This document shows positions 16,163 through 24,200 of a stretch of DNA of 64,000 nt, one piece after another. The stretch spans positions 1 to 64,000 of the forward strand of contig NZ_QOKV01000014.1 of the NCBI RefSeq assembly GCF_008365405.1, read 5' to 3'. A model generated the notes under the pieces. That model made no database searches. It was not told the origin of the DNA and saw only the letters and a program-made list of their open reading frames with translations. The translations under genes were made by a program, and so were the position numbers. How positions within the stretch are numbered: the first letter of the stretch is position 1; each line of letters starts with the position of its first letter. This DNA is from Azospirillum brasilense. GTDB taxonomy: Bacteria > Pseudomonadota > Alphaproteobacteria > Azospirillales > Azospirillaceae.

Positions 16163-16316
16163 TTCTCCGCCAAGTCGAGGTTCGGACGGGCTGGAAATCC
16201 ATGGCCTCAGCCGCTAGGGTACCCGCCTTGGAACAAGGCCGGAACGCTATTCCGGGACGATTGGACCGTGACCAACGGACCGGAAACGACAGGCCGGAAG
16301 GATGCCGGGGCGCCCC

Positions 16317-16907
16317 ATGCTGCTGCTCATCGATAACTACGACAGCTTCACCTACAACCTCGTCCACTATCTGGGCGAACTGGGCGCCGAGCTGGACGTC
16401 CGCCGCAACGACAGCCTGACGGTGGAGGAGGCCATGGCGCTCCGCCCCGAGGGCATCGTGCTGTCGCCCGGCCCCTGCGACCCGGACAAGGCGGGCATCT
16501 GCCTGCCGCTGATCGACGCCGCCGCCAAGGCCGGCGTTCCGCTGATGGGCGTGTGCCTGGGCCATCAGGCCATCGGGCAGGCTTTCGGCGGCACGGTGCT
16601 GCGCGCGCCGGTGCCGATGCACGGCAAGGTCGACCGCATGTTCCACCAGGGGCGCGGCGTCCTGAAGGACCTGCCCTCGCCCTTCCGGGCCACCCGCTAC
16701 CACTCGCTGATCGTCGAGCGCGCCACCCTGCCCGCCTGCCTGGAAGTGACGGGCGAGACGGAGGACGGCTTGATTATGGCGTTGTCCCACCGCGAGTTGC
16801 CGATCCACGGCGTGCAGTTCCACCCGGAAAGCATCGAGAGCGAGCACGGGCACAAGATCCTGGAAAACTTCCTGAACACGACCCGCCGGCTGGAGACCGC
16901 CGCATGA
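16317..16907 (+). CDS. trpG: Anthranilate synthase component II (glutamine amidotransferase)
   Basis: A 196-residue class I amidotransferase that supplies ammonia to TrpE. The catalytic triad is visible: Cys in GVCLGHQAIGQAFG, His and Glu in QFHPESIESEHG. The N-terminus MLLLIDNYDSFTYNLV is the family start. An in-frame ATG at 16302 would add MPGRP but its GGAAGG is too close to function, so I prefer 16317. It overlaps trpD by ATGA. A dedicated trpGDC cluster with trpE separate is the arrangement described for Azospirillum brasilense. Confidence 0.95.
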   Translation: MLLLIDNYDSFTYNLVHYLGELGAELDVRRNDSLTVEEAMALRPEGIVLSPGPCDPDKAGICLPLIDAAAKAGVPLMGVCLGHQAIGQAFGGTVLRAPVPMHGKVDRMFHQGRGVLKDLPSPFRATRYHSLIVERATLPACLEVTGETEDGLIMALSHRELPIHGVQFHPESIESEHGHKILENFLNTTRRLETAA

Positions 16908-17977
16908 GCACGCCGTCCGCGCCGCACGGCGACCTGGCCGACATGAAGGCGATCCTGGCCAAGGTCGCCGCCGGCAACGCCCTGAACGAGCAAGAGGCCT
17001 CGCTGGCCTTCGACATCATCATGTCGGGCAACGCCACCCCGTCGCAGATGGGCGGCTTCCTGATGGCGCTGCGCGTGCGCGGCGAGACGGTGGACGAGAT
17101 CACCGGCGCCGCCCGCGTCATGCGCGCCAAGGCGATCCCGGTGGAGGCGCCCGAGGGCACCATCGATACCTGCGGCACCGGCGGCGACGGCTCCGGCACC
17201 TACAACATCTCCACCGCCGCCGCGGTCGTCATCGCCGCCTGCGGCGTGCCGGTGGCCAAGCACGGCAACCGCGCCATGTCGTCCAAGTCGGGCGCCGCCG
17301 ACGTGCTGGGCGCGCTGGGCGTCAATCTTGACTGCGACATGGGTCTGGTGCGCAAGGCCCTGTGGGATGCCCACATCGGCTTCCTGATGGCGCCGCGCCA
17401 CCACCTCGCCATGCGCAACGTCGGCCCGACCCGCGTCGAGCTGGGCACCCGCACCATCTTCAACCTGCTGGGACCGCTGTCCAACCCGGCCAGCGCCAAG
17501 CGCCAGCTTCTCGGTGTCTATGCCAGGCAGTGGGTGGAGCCGCTGGCCCATGTGCTGAAGCGCCTGGGGTCGGAGGCCGCCTGGATCGTCCATGGCTCCG
17601 ATGGGCTGGACGAGATCACCACCACCGGCCCGACCACCGTCGCCCAGTTGAAGGACGGCGAGGTCACGGTGTTCGAGATCGAGCCGGAGCAGGCCGGCAT
17701 CTTCCGCGCCCGGCCGGAGCTTCTTAAGGGCGGCGACGCCCATGTGAACGCGGAGGCCATCCGCGCGCTGTTCGACGGTGCCCAGGGCGCCTACCGCGAC
17801 ATCGTGCTGCTGAACGCCGCCGCCGCGCTGCATGTGGCGGGCAAGGCCGGCGACCTCAAGGAAGGCGTCGAGCAGGCCCGCCACGCCATCGACAGCGGCG
17901 GCGCCCGCGCCGTGCTCCAGCGCCTTGTGTCCATCACCAATTCGTCCGCCACCAACGAACCGGTTGCCGCGCCATGA
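16904..17977 (+). CDS. trpD: Anthranilate phosphoribosyltransferase
   Basis: A 357-residue enzyme joining anthranilate to phosphoribosyl pyrophosphate. The PRPP site motif DTCGTGGDGSGTYNIST and the KHGNRAMSSKSGAADVL and GPLSNPASAKRQLLGVY segments are diagnostic. The start is the ATG in the ATGA overlap with trpG; residues further upstream in the frame are trpG in another phase. It ends in an ATGA overlap with trpC, so G, D and C are translationally coupled. Confidence 0.97.
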   Translation: MSTPSAPHGDLADMKAILAKVAAGNALNEQEASLAFDIIMSGNATPSQMGGFLMALRVRGETVDEITGAARVMRAKAIPVEAPEGTIDTCGTGGDGSGTYNISTAAAVVIAACGVPVAKHGNRAMSSKSGAADVLGALGVNLDCDMGLVRKALWDAHIGFLMAPRHHLAMRNVGPTRVELGTRTIFNLLGPLSNPASAKRQLLGVYARQWVEPLAHVLKRLGSEAAWIVHGSDGLDEITTTGPTTVAQLKDGEVTVFEIEPEQAGIFRARPELLKGGDAHVNAEAIRALFDGAQGAYRDIVLLNAAAALHVAGKAGDLKEGVEQARHAIDSGGARAVLQRLVSITNSSATNEPVAAP

Positions 17978-18762
17978 GCGACGTCCTGACCCGCATCTGC
18001 GACGACAAGCGCGCGCTGGTCCAAGCCCGCAAGTCTGCCCGCCCGCTGTCCGTGGTGGAGGATGCCGCCCGCGCCGCCGACCCGGCGCGCGGCTTCATCC
18101 GTGCGCTGCGCCGCACGGTCGACGGCGGCCGCTACGGCCTGATCGCCGAGATCAAGAAGGCGAGCCCGTCCAAGGGCCTGATCCGCCCGGATTTCGACCC
18201 GCCGTCGCTGGCCCGCGCCTACCGCGAGGGCGGCGCCACCTGCCTGTCGGTGCTGACCGACGAGCCCTATTTCCAGGGCTGCGACGACTATCTGCTGGCC
18301 GCCCGCGCCGCGGTGGACCTGCCGGTGCTGCGCAAGGACTTCATGGTCGATCCCTACCAGATCGCCGAATCCCGCGCGCTCGGCGCCGACTGCATCCTCA
18401 TCATCATGGCGGCGCTGAGCGACGCGCAGGCCACGGAGATCGAGGACGCCGCCATCGCCTGGGGCCTGGACGTGCTGGTCGAGGTGCACAACCGCGAGGA
18501 GCTGGACCGCGCGCTGGCGCTGAAGACCCCGCTTCTCGGCGTGAACAACCGGAACCTGAAGACTCTGGCGGTCGACATCGCCACGACCGAGGAACTGGCC
18601 GCCCATGTGCCCGCCGACCGCATGCTGGTCGCCGAGAGCGGCCTCTACAGCCCGGCGGACCTGTCGCGCATGGCGGCGGTGGGCGCGCGTTGCTTCCTGG
18701 TCGGTGAATCGCTGATGCGGCAGGAGGATGTGACCGCGGCCACCCGCGCCCTGCTCGCCTGA
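17974..18762 (+). CDS. trpC: Indole-3-glycerol phosphate synthase
   Basis: A 262-residue TIM-barrel enzyme performing decarboxylative ring closure to indole-3-glycerol phosphate. Motifs: IAEIKKASPSKGLI with the catalytic Lys, LRKDFMVDPYQI, LLGVNNRNLKTL and the C-terminal VAESGLYSPADL and FLVGESLMR phosphate-binding segments. It is monofunctional, not fused to trpF; trpF, trpB and trpA are not in the window. Confidence 0.97.
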   Translation: MSDVLTRICDDKRALVQARKSARPLSVVEDAARAADPARGFIRALRRTVDGGRYGLIAEIKKASPSKGLIRPDFDPPSLARAYREGGATCLSVLTDEPYFQGCDDYLLAARAAVDLPVLRKDFMVDPYQIAESRALGADCILIIMAALSDAQATEIEDAAIAWGLDVLVEVHNREELDRALALKTPLLGVNNRNLKTLAVDIATTEELAAHVPADRMLVAESGLYSPADLSRMAAVGARCFLVGESLMRQEDVTAATRALLA

Positions 18763-18796
18763 TACCAAATAAAAAGCAATGGGGAGGAGCGACGCC

Positions 18797-19258
18797 GTGC
18801 CGAACGTGACCATTGCCCGTGAAAGCCCGCTCCAGGACGAAGTGGTCCAGCTCATCGAGGAGTTGGACCGCTATCTGGGCGACTTATATCCGGCCGAGAG
18901 CAACCATCTGCTCGACCTGCAATCGCTGGCCAAGCCGGACATCCGCTTCCTGGTCGCCCGGCGTTCCGGAACCGTGGTCGGCTGCGGCGCCGTGCGCATC
19001 GATATCGAGGGCGGCTATGGCGAGGTCAAGCGGATGTTCGTCCAGCCGACCGCGCGCGGCGGTCAGATCGGGCGCCGCCTGCTGGAACGCATCGAGGACG
19101 AGGCCCGCAGCGCCGGCCTGTCCCTGCTGCGGCTGGAGACCGGCGTCTATCAGGACGAAGCCATCGCACTCTACCGCAAGCAGGGCTTCACCGACCGCGG
19201 CCCGTTCGGCCCCTACGCCCCGGACCCGCTGAGCCTGTTCCTGGAGAAACCCCTATGA
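18797..19258 (+). CDS. GNAT family N-acetyltransferase
   Basis: A 153-residue acetyltransferase. Acetyl-CoA-binding motif A is seen in VKRMFVQPTARGGQIGRRLL, followed by LRLETGVYQDEAIALYRKQGF. I place the start at GTG 18797 because GGGGAGGAG sits seven bases upstream; the ATG at 18779 precedes that ribosome-binding site and is unlikely. It begins 34 nt after trpC and ends in an ATGA overlap with moaC, so it is part of the trpGDC-moaCA transcript. Substrate unknown. Confidence 0.87.
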   Translation: MPNVTIARESPLQDEVVQLIEELDRYLGDLYPAESNHLLDLQSLAKPDIRFLVARRSGTVVGCGAVRIDIEGGYGEVKRMFVQPTARGGQIGRRLLERIEDEARSAGLSLLRLETGVYQDEAIALYRKQGFTDRGPFGPYAPDPLSLFLEKPL

Positions 19259-19749
19259 CCGACCAGCCCGCAAGCGGCTTCACCCATTTCGACGCCGAAG
19301 GCCGCGCGGTGATGGTGGACGTGTCCGACAAGGCCGACACCGAGCGCACGGCGACCGCCCGCGGCTCCGTCCTGATGCAGCCGGAAACGCTGGCGCTCAT
19401 CCTCCAGGGCGGCGTCAAGAAGGGCGACGTCCTGTCGGTGGCCCGGCTGGCCGGCATCATGGGGGCCAAGCGCACGCCGGACCTAATCCCGCTGTGCCAC
19501 CCGCTGATGCTGACCTCGGTCAAGGTCGACCTGACCTGTGACCCCGAGCGCAACGCCGTGGACATCACCGCCACCTGCAAGCTCAGGGGCCAGACCGGCG
19601 TTGAGATGGAGGCACTGACCGCCGTGTCGGTCGCCGCACTCACCGTCTACGACATGTGCAAGGCGGTGGACCGCGGCATGACCATCACCGAGGTCAAGCT
19701 GCTCCACAAGGCCGGCGGCAAGAGCGGCGAATGGGGGAGCGCGGTCTGA
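19255..19749 (+). CDS. moaC: Cyclic pyranopterin monophosphate synthase MoaC
   Basis: A 164-residue enzyme converting the MoaA product 3',8-cyclo-GTP to cyclic pyranopterin monophosphate in molybdenum cofactor synthesis. The family signatures MVDVSDKADTERTA, IPLCHPL, GVEMEALTAVSVAALTVYDM and KAVDRGM are all present. It overlaps the GNAT gene by ATGA and moeA by TGATG. moaA is not in the window. Confidence 0.97.
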   Translation: MTDQPASGFTHFDAEGRAVMVDVSDKADTERTATARGSVLMQPETLALILQGGVKKGDVLSVARLAGIMGAKRTPDLIPLCHPLMLTSVKVDLTCDPERNAVDITATCKLRGQTGVEMEALTAVSVAALTVYDMCKAVDRGMTITEVKLLHKAGGKSGEWGSAV

Positions 19750-20966
19750 TGCTGCAGGTCGGTGAAGCCCGCGCCCGCATCCTCGCCGCCTTCACCGTCC
19801 TGCCGGCGGAGACGGTGCCGCTGCCCGACGCGCTGGGGCGCGTCCTGGCGGAGCCCGCCGTCGGCCGGTTGACCCAGCCGCCCTTTGCCGCCGCCGCCAT
19901 GGACGGCTGGGCCGTCCGCGCCGCCGACATCGTCTCGGCTTCGGCGGATGCGCCGGTCACTCTGCGCCGCATCGGCGAGTCCGCGGCCGGCCACGCCTTC
20001 GCCGGATCGGTCGGAGCAGGCGAGGCCGTGCGCATCTTCACCGGCGCCCCCCTGCCCGCCGGGGCCGACGCCGTGGTGATGCAGGAGGATTGCGAAGACA
20101 CCGGGGACCGCGTGCGCGTCGGGCGCGCCGTGCCCACGGGCCGCTTCATCCGCCCCGCCGGTCTGGACTTCACCGCGGGTGAGGAGTTGCTTCCCAAGGG
20201 ACGGCTGCTCACCGCCCGCGACGTCGCCCTGGCCGCCGCGGCCAATCTGCCCTGGCTGCGCGTCCACCGCCGCCCGCGGGTCGCCGTGCTCGCCACCGGA
20301 GACGAGATCGCCCTGCCCGGCGATCCGCTGGGGCCGAGCCAGATCGTCAGTTCCAACGCGATCGGCCTGTGCGCGCTGGTCGCCAGCCAGGGCGGCGTCG
20401 CGCACAATCTCGGCGTGGCCAAGGACGATCCGGAGCATCTTGCCGCCATGGCCGCCGGGGCGGCCGGCTGCGACCTGCTGGTGACCACGGGTGGCGCCTC
20501 GCAAGGCGAGCACGACCATGTGCGCGACGTGCTGGGCGGGCTGTCGCTGGACTTCTACCGCGTCGCCATGAAGCCCGGCAAACCGTTGATTTTCGGGACG
20601 GCGAACGGCGTGCCGCTGCTCGGCCTGCCCGGCAATCCGGTGTCCACCGGGGTGGCCGCCCTGCTGTTCCTGGTGCCGCTGCTCCGCCATTTTCAGGGGC
20701 TGCCCGCCGAGAACGCTACGCTCATGGCGCGACTCGGCGCATCGCTGAAGGCCAACGACGACCGCACGGATTTCCTGCGCGCCACGCTGTCCGTCGGACC
20801 GGACGGCGAGCCGGTCGCTACCCCTTTCCCGCGCCAGGACAGCGCGATGATGTCCCGGCTGGCCCAAGCCGACGCCCTGATCGTCCGCGAACCGCAGGCC
20901 CCCGCCGCAACCGCGGGCGACCGCGTGACGGTGATCCCATTGAGCGGCGGTGTCCTGTCGCTTTAA
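19749..20966 (+). CDS. moeA: Molybdopterin molybdenumtransferase MoeA
   Basis: A 405-residue enzyme that inserts molybdate into adenylylated molybdopterin. Signatures: AMDGWAVRA, RIFTGAPLPAGADAVV, ATGDEI, TTGGASQGEHDHV and KPGKPL followed by LPGNPVS. The ATG at 19749 overlaps the moaC stop (TGATG); the frame continues further upstream only as moaC in another phase. It is followed by 168 nt with the lexA promoter. Confidence 0.96.
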   Translation: MLQVGEARARILAAFTVLPAETVPLPDALGRVLAEPAVGRLTQPPFAAAAMDGWAVRAADIVSASADAPVTLRRIGESAAGHAFAGSVGAGEAVRIFTGAPLPAGADAVVMQEDCEDTGDRVRVGRAVPTGRFIRPAGLDFTAGEELLPKGRLLTARDVALAAAANLPWLRVHRRPRVAVLATGDEIALPGDPLGPSQIVSSNAIGLCALVASQGGVAHNLGVAKDDPEHLAAMAAGAAGCDLLVTTGGASQGEHDHVRDVLGGLSLDFYRVAMKPGKPLIFGTANGVPLLGLPGNPVSTGVAALLFLVPLLRHFQGLPAENATLMARLGASLKANDDRTDFLRATLSVGPDGEPVATPFPRQDSAMMSRLAQADALIVREPQAPAATAGDRVTVIPLSGGVLSL

Positions 20967-21047
20967 TCCATTCTGCACCCCCAATCCCTTTGGCAATCGC
21001 TTTGGGAGTCCTATCCGTCGATTTGCGATTGATTTCATCCGTAGGGC

Positions 21048-21076
21048 TTGACGGAGGTTAAGAACCAAACTAGAAC
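21048..21076 (+). promoter_or_regulatory. lexA promoter with overlapping SOS box
   Basis: A -35 TTGACG (21048-21053), 17-bp spacer and -10 TAGAAC (21071-21076) form a housekeeping-type promoter. GAAC-N7-GAAC at 21062-21076, the reverse complement of the alphaproteobacterial LexA box GTTC-N7-GTTC, covers the spacer and the entire -10. Binding of LexA here would block RNA polymerase, giving autorepression. A further GAAC at 21083 has the wrong spacing (N6). An inverted pair GGAAC/GTTCC (21082-21102, 11-bp spacer) lies just downstream. Confidence 0.8.
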
Positions 21077-21134
21077 ATAAGGGAACGTTTTGCTTTTGTT
21101 CCATATCTAGTGCGGAACCGGTCGGGAGGCACAA

Positions 21135-21833
21135 ATGCTCACGCGCAAGCAGCATGAATTGCTGCTTTTCATCAACGAGCGGCTCGGACAGGGCGGTGTG
21201 TCCCCTTCCTTCGATGAAATGAAGGACGCTCTCAACCTGAAGTCCAAGTCGGGTATCCACCGTCTGATCACCGGGCTGGAAGAGCGCGGCTTCATCCGCC
21301 GCCTGCCCCACCGCGCCCGCGCGCTGGAGGTGCTGCGGCTGCCGGAGGGGATGGAAACCGCCCGGACCCGGCCGCCGCGCGCCAAGTTCCAGCCCAACGT
21401 CATCAAGGGTGACTTCAGCTTCGCGGGACGGGAGGCGAACCCGGCGTCCGAATCGGTGCAGCTTCCGCTCTACGGCCGCATCGCCGCGGGCACGCCCATC
21501 GAGGCGCTGCGCGACGGTTCCGCCTTCGTCGACATTCCCGCCGCCATGCTCGGCATGGGCGACCACTACGCGCTGGAGGTCGCCGGCGATTCCATGGTGG
21601 AGGCCGGCATCCTCGACCATGACACGGTGGTCATCCAGCGTTGCGACAGCGCGGACAACGGCTCGATCGTCGTCGCTCTGGTCGATGACGCCGAGGTCAC
21701 GCTGAAGCGCCTGCGCCGCAAGGGCAACACCGTGGCGCTCGAACCGGCCAACGCCGCCTACGAGACCCGCATCTTCGGCGCCGACCGCGTCCGCGTGCAG
21801 GGCCGCCTTGTCGGTCTGGTGCGGAAGTACTGA
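21135..21833 (+). CDS. lexA: LexA repressor, SOS regulator
   Basis: A 232-residue repressor-protease. The N-terminal winged helix (residues 1-65) starts MLTRKQHELLLFINERL. The self-cleavage site is Ala118-Gly119 in GRIAAGTP, and the catalytic dyad is Ser153 (GDSMVEAG) and Lys191 (VTLKRL). RecA-stimulated self-cleavage on DNA damage derepresses SOS genes. The linker is longer than in E. coli LexA, as usual in Alphaproteobacteria. The start follows GGGAGG. An SOS box lies over its own promoter. Confidence 0.97.
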   Translation: MLTRKQHELLLFINERLGQGGVSPSFDEMKDALNLKSKSGIHRLITGLEERGFIRRLPHRARALEVLRLPEGMETARTRPPRAKFQPNVIKGDFSFAGREANPASESVQLPLYGRIAAGTPIEALRDGSAFVDIPAAMLGMGDHYALEVAGDSMVEAGILDHDTVVIQRCDSADNGSIVVALVDDAEVTLKRLRRKGNTVALEPANAAYETRIFGADRVRVQGRLVGLVRKY

Positions 21834-21858
21834 CGGCAGGATGCTCCGGGGCGACGGT

Positions 21859-24060
21859 TCAGCGCGCCCCGGTCTTTCCATCGGGGAGCGTTCTTCCCAT
21901 CGTCCACGGGCGGTCGCCGCGCTGGTCGCGCACGCTCTCGACGCGGATGCCCTTGTCCGTCAGGGTGAGCGCGTGCGCGCCCTCCCGCCGCAGGCGCCAG
22001 CGGTCGATGACCAGCGGCGCCCGGCATCCGCGCGACGGGACCACGGTCACCACCGCATCGGCCAGCGCGCAATCTTCCGGCAAGGCGTCCGGCTGGCGCA
22101 GCAGCGCCACCGTCTGTCCCCGCGCGCGGTAGAGGCATCCCAGAGCGTCGCAGCGCAGCCGCCCGTCCAGGCTCACCCCGGCGAGCGGCCAGACGTCCTG
22201 ACCGGCTTTGTCCTCCGGCTTCTCCATGCCGTCGCGCCGCCTCCAACTGTTCGCCACCCGCCCGTCGCTGGCGGCGGACAGGCTGAGAATCCCCTCCGCG
22301 CCGCGCACGGCCATCAGCTTTCCGTCCTCCGACACCAGAATGTCGGGCCGCGACGCAAAGACCGGGGCGACCAGTCCACTGGTCAAGGCGACCAGCCCCA
22401 GCCAGCGCCAGCGTCCCGTCCAGATGGCCAGCCACAGCCCGCCCAGCGTGATCGCCGCGATGGCGGCGTCGGGCATGGCCGGCAGAAACGCGGTGGCGCC
22501 GGGCAGCGCCGCGGTTCGCTCTGCCGTCTCGATGACCAGCCGGACGCCCCAGCTCATCGCCGTCACCGCCACCCCCTCCAGCCCGAAGGGCAGTAGCAGG
22601 TAGGAGAGCAGGCTGAAGGGCATGATCCACACCGTCGTGATGGGGATCGCCACCATGTTGGACAGCACGCCGTAAAAGGCGACCTGCTGGAAATGATAGA
22701 GCCCGTATGGCGTCGTCGCGACGGTCGCCACCACGCTGGAAAAAGCGATGCCGCCCAGAGTCATGGCTCCCCGGCCGAGCCAGCCCATCTCGCGCCGTTG
22801 CCGCACCGCCCAGGGCGTGAAGCGTTCGAAGGCAGCGATCAGGGCGACGACCGCCGCGAAGGACATCTGGAAGCTCGGCCCCAGCATCCCCTCAGGGTCG
22901 TAGAGGACGGTGACGATGCCGGCGAAGGCGACCAGCCGCATGCTGATCGGTGACCGGTCGGCGATGACCGCGCCCATGACAAGGCCGGTCATCAGCACCG
23001 ACCGCAGCGTCGGCAAGGGCGCGCCCACCAACAGCGTGTACAGGATGGCCGACAGGATGCCGGCCATCGCCGCGATCTTCTTGATCGGCCAGCGCAGGGC
23101 CACCCAGGGAACCAGCGCCAGCAGCGCCCGCACCACCCAGAAGACGATCCCCGCGGCAATGCCCACATGCAGGCCGGAAATGGACAGGAGATGCGCGAGG
23201 CCACTGTCGCGGAAGGCGTCCATCATCGGTCCTGGAATCGCCGCCGCGTCGCCGTTCAGCAGGGCGGCGGTGACGCTGGCCTCCGCGGAATCGGCCACGA
23301 CGGCACGAACCCGCTCGGCGATGGCGGCGCGCGCCCGCTCGAAGGCCACGGTCACCCGGCGCCAGCCGCCTGGCAATGGCGCCTCCTGTGCGACGGGGGC
23401 GCCCATGACGAAGCCGACCGCGCCGAAGCCTTCGAAATAGGCGCGCCGCTGCAGGTCGAACGCTCCCGGCTCCGCCGGGGCGGCCGGCGGGTGGAGCATG
23501 GCGCGCAGCCGGACCACCGTCCCGGCCTCCGGCGGTGTCACCTTGGCCGGCAGATGCAGGCGGACCCGCTCCGGCGTCGCCTCCGGGGCCAGCCGCTCCA
23601 CCGTCGGTTCACCGATCATCAACCGCGTGCCGGTGGGCTGCCGCTCGACCGCCAGCACCCGCCCGGTCACCTGCACCGGTCCAAGCTCGCGCGTCAGCAT
23701 CGGCGCCATCGCCGCCACGCTGTGCAGTTGCGCCGCGGCGAAGCCCAGAGCGACGCTCAACAGGCCCAGCAGCAGGACGACCGGCGCCAGACGCCGCCGC
23801 GCCAGCCACAACAGAGGCAGACAACCGACCGCAACACCCGGCCCCAGCCAGAGCGGCGGCTCGGCGGGCAGGCCGAAATACAGAGCCACGCCCGCCCCGG
23901 TTCCCACCGGCAGCCACAGCGCCCAGCGCTCCCGCTCCGCGGCGAGACATTCCGCCGCCGCCGCGGAAAGGCGCGCGGCGAGGCCGCGACGGACAGGACC
24001 GGCATCGCCCTCCTCCGCCGCCAAACCTCCGGCCATGCCCTCTTCAACCCCGTGGGCCAT
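21859..24060 (-). CDS. comEC: ComEC/Rec2 family inner-membrane DNA-uptake channel
   Basis: A 733-residue polytopic protein. An N-terminal membrane region with a DUF4131-type beta domain (about residues 45-200) is followed by the competence domain, with the signature SGLAHLLSISGLHVGIAAGI near residue 290. ComEC forms the channel that passes single-stranded DNA into the cytosol. The C-terminal 180 residues lack the HxHxDH metal motif of the metallo-beta-lactamase domain found in Bacillus ComEC, which is common in alphaproteobacterial members. It is convergent with lexA and divergent from gltX. Confidence 0.92.
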   Translation of the reverse strand: MAHGVEEGMAGGLAAEEGDAGPVRRGLAARLSAAAAECLAAERERWALWLPVGTGAGVALYFGLPAEPPLWLGPGVAVGCLPLLWLARRRLAPVVLLLGLLSVALGFAAAQLHSVAAMAPMLTRELGPVQVTGRVLAVERQPTGTRLMIGEPTVERLAPEATPERVRLHLPAKVTPPEAGTVVRLRAMLHPPAAPAEPGAFDLQRRAYFEGFGAVGFVMGAPVAQEAPLPGGWRRVTVAFERARAAIAERVRAVVADSAEASVTAALLNGDAAAIPGPMMDAFRDSGLAHLLSISGLHVGIAAGIVFWVVRALLALVPWVALRWPIKKIAAMAGILSAILYTLLVGAPLPTLRSVLMTGLVMGAVIADRSPISMRLVAFAGIVTVLYDPEGMLGPSFQMSFAAVVALIAAFERFTPWAVRQRREMGWLGRGAMTLGGIAFSSVVATVATTPYGLYHFQQVAFYGVLSNMVAIPITTVWIMPFSLLSYLLLPFGLEGVAVTAMSWGVRLVIETAERTAALPGATAFLPAMPDAAIAAITLGGLWLAIWTGRWRWLGLVALTSGLVAPVFASRPDILVSEDGKLMAVRGAEGILSLSAASDGRVANSWRRRDGMEKPEDKAGQDVWPLAGVSLDGRLRCDALGCLYRARGQTVALLRQPDALPEDCALADAVVTVVPSRGCRAPLVIDRWRLRREGAHALTLTDKGIRVESVRDQRGDRPWTMGRTLPDGKTGAR

Positions 24061-24200
24061 ACTGTCGCCTATGCGCGCAAGGCAAATGCCTCCGGCGCCG
24101 TTAATGTGTTACACCACCGCACCACCGCAGTCGCACCGCCGCAGCCGCCGCGCGGCCGCCGCAGCACTGTAGCAGCGCCGAACCCGGAATTGAGCCACCC

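Noticed and set aside
21073..21086. Second GAAC direct repeat after the lexA SOS box
   Set aside because: The spacing is six, not seven, bases, so it does not meet the alphaproteobacterial LexA box rule.
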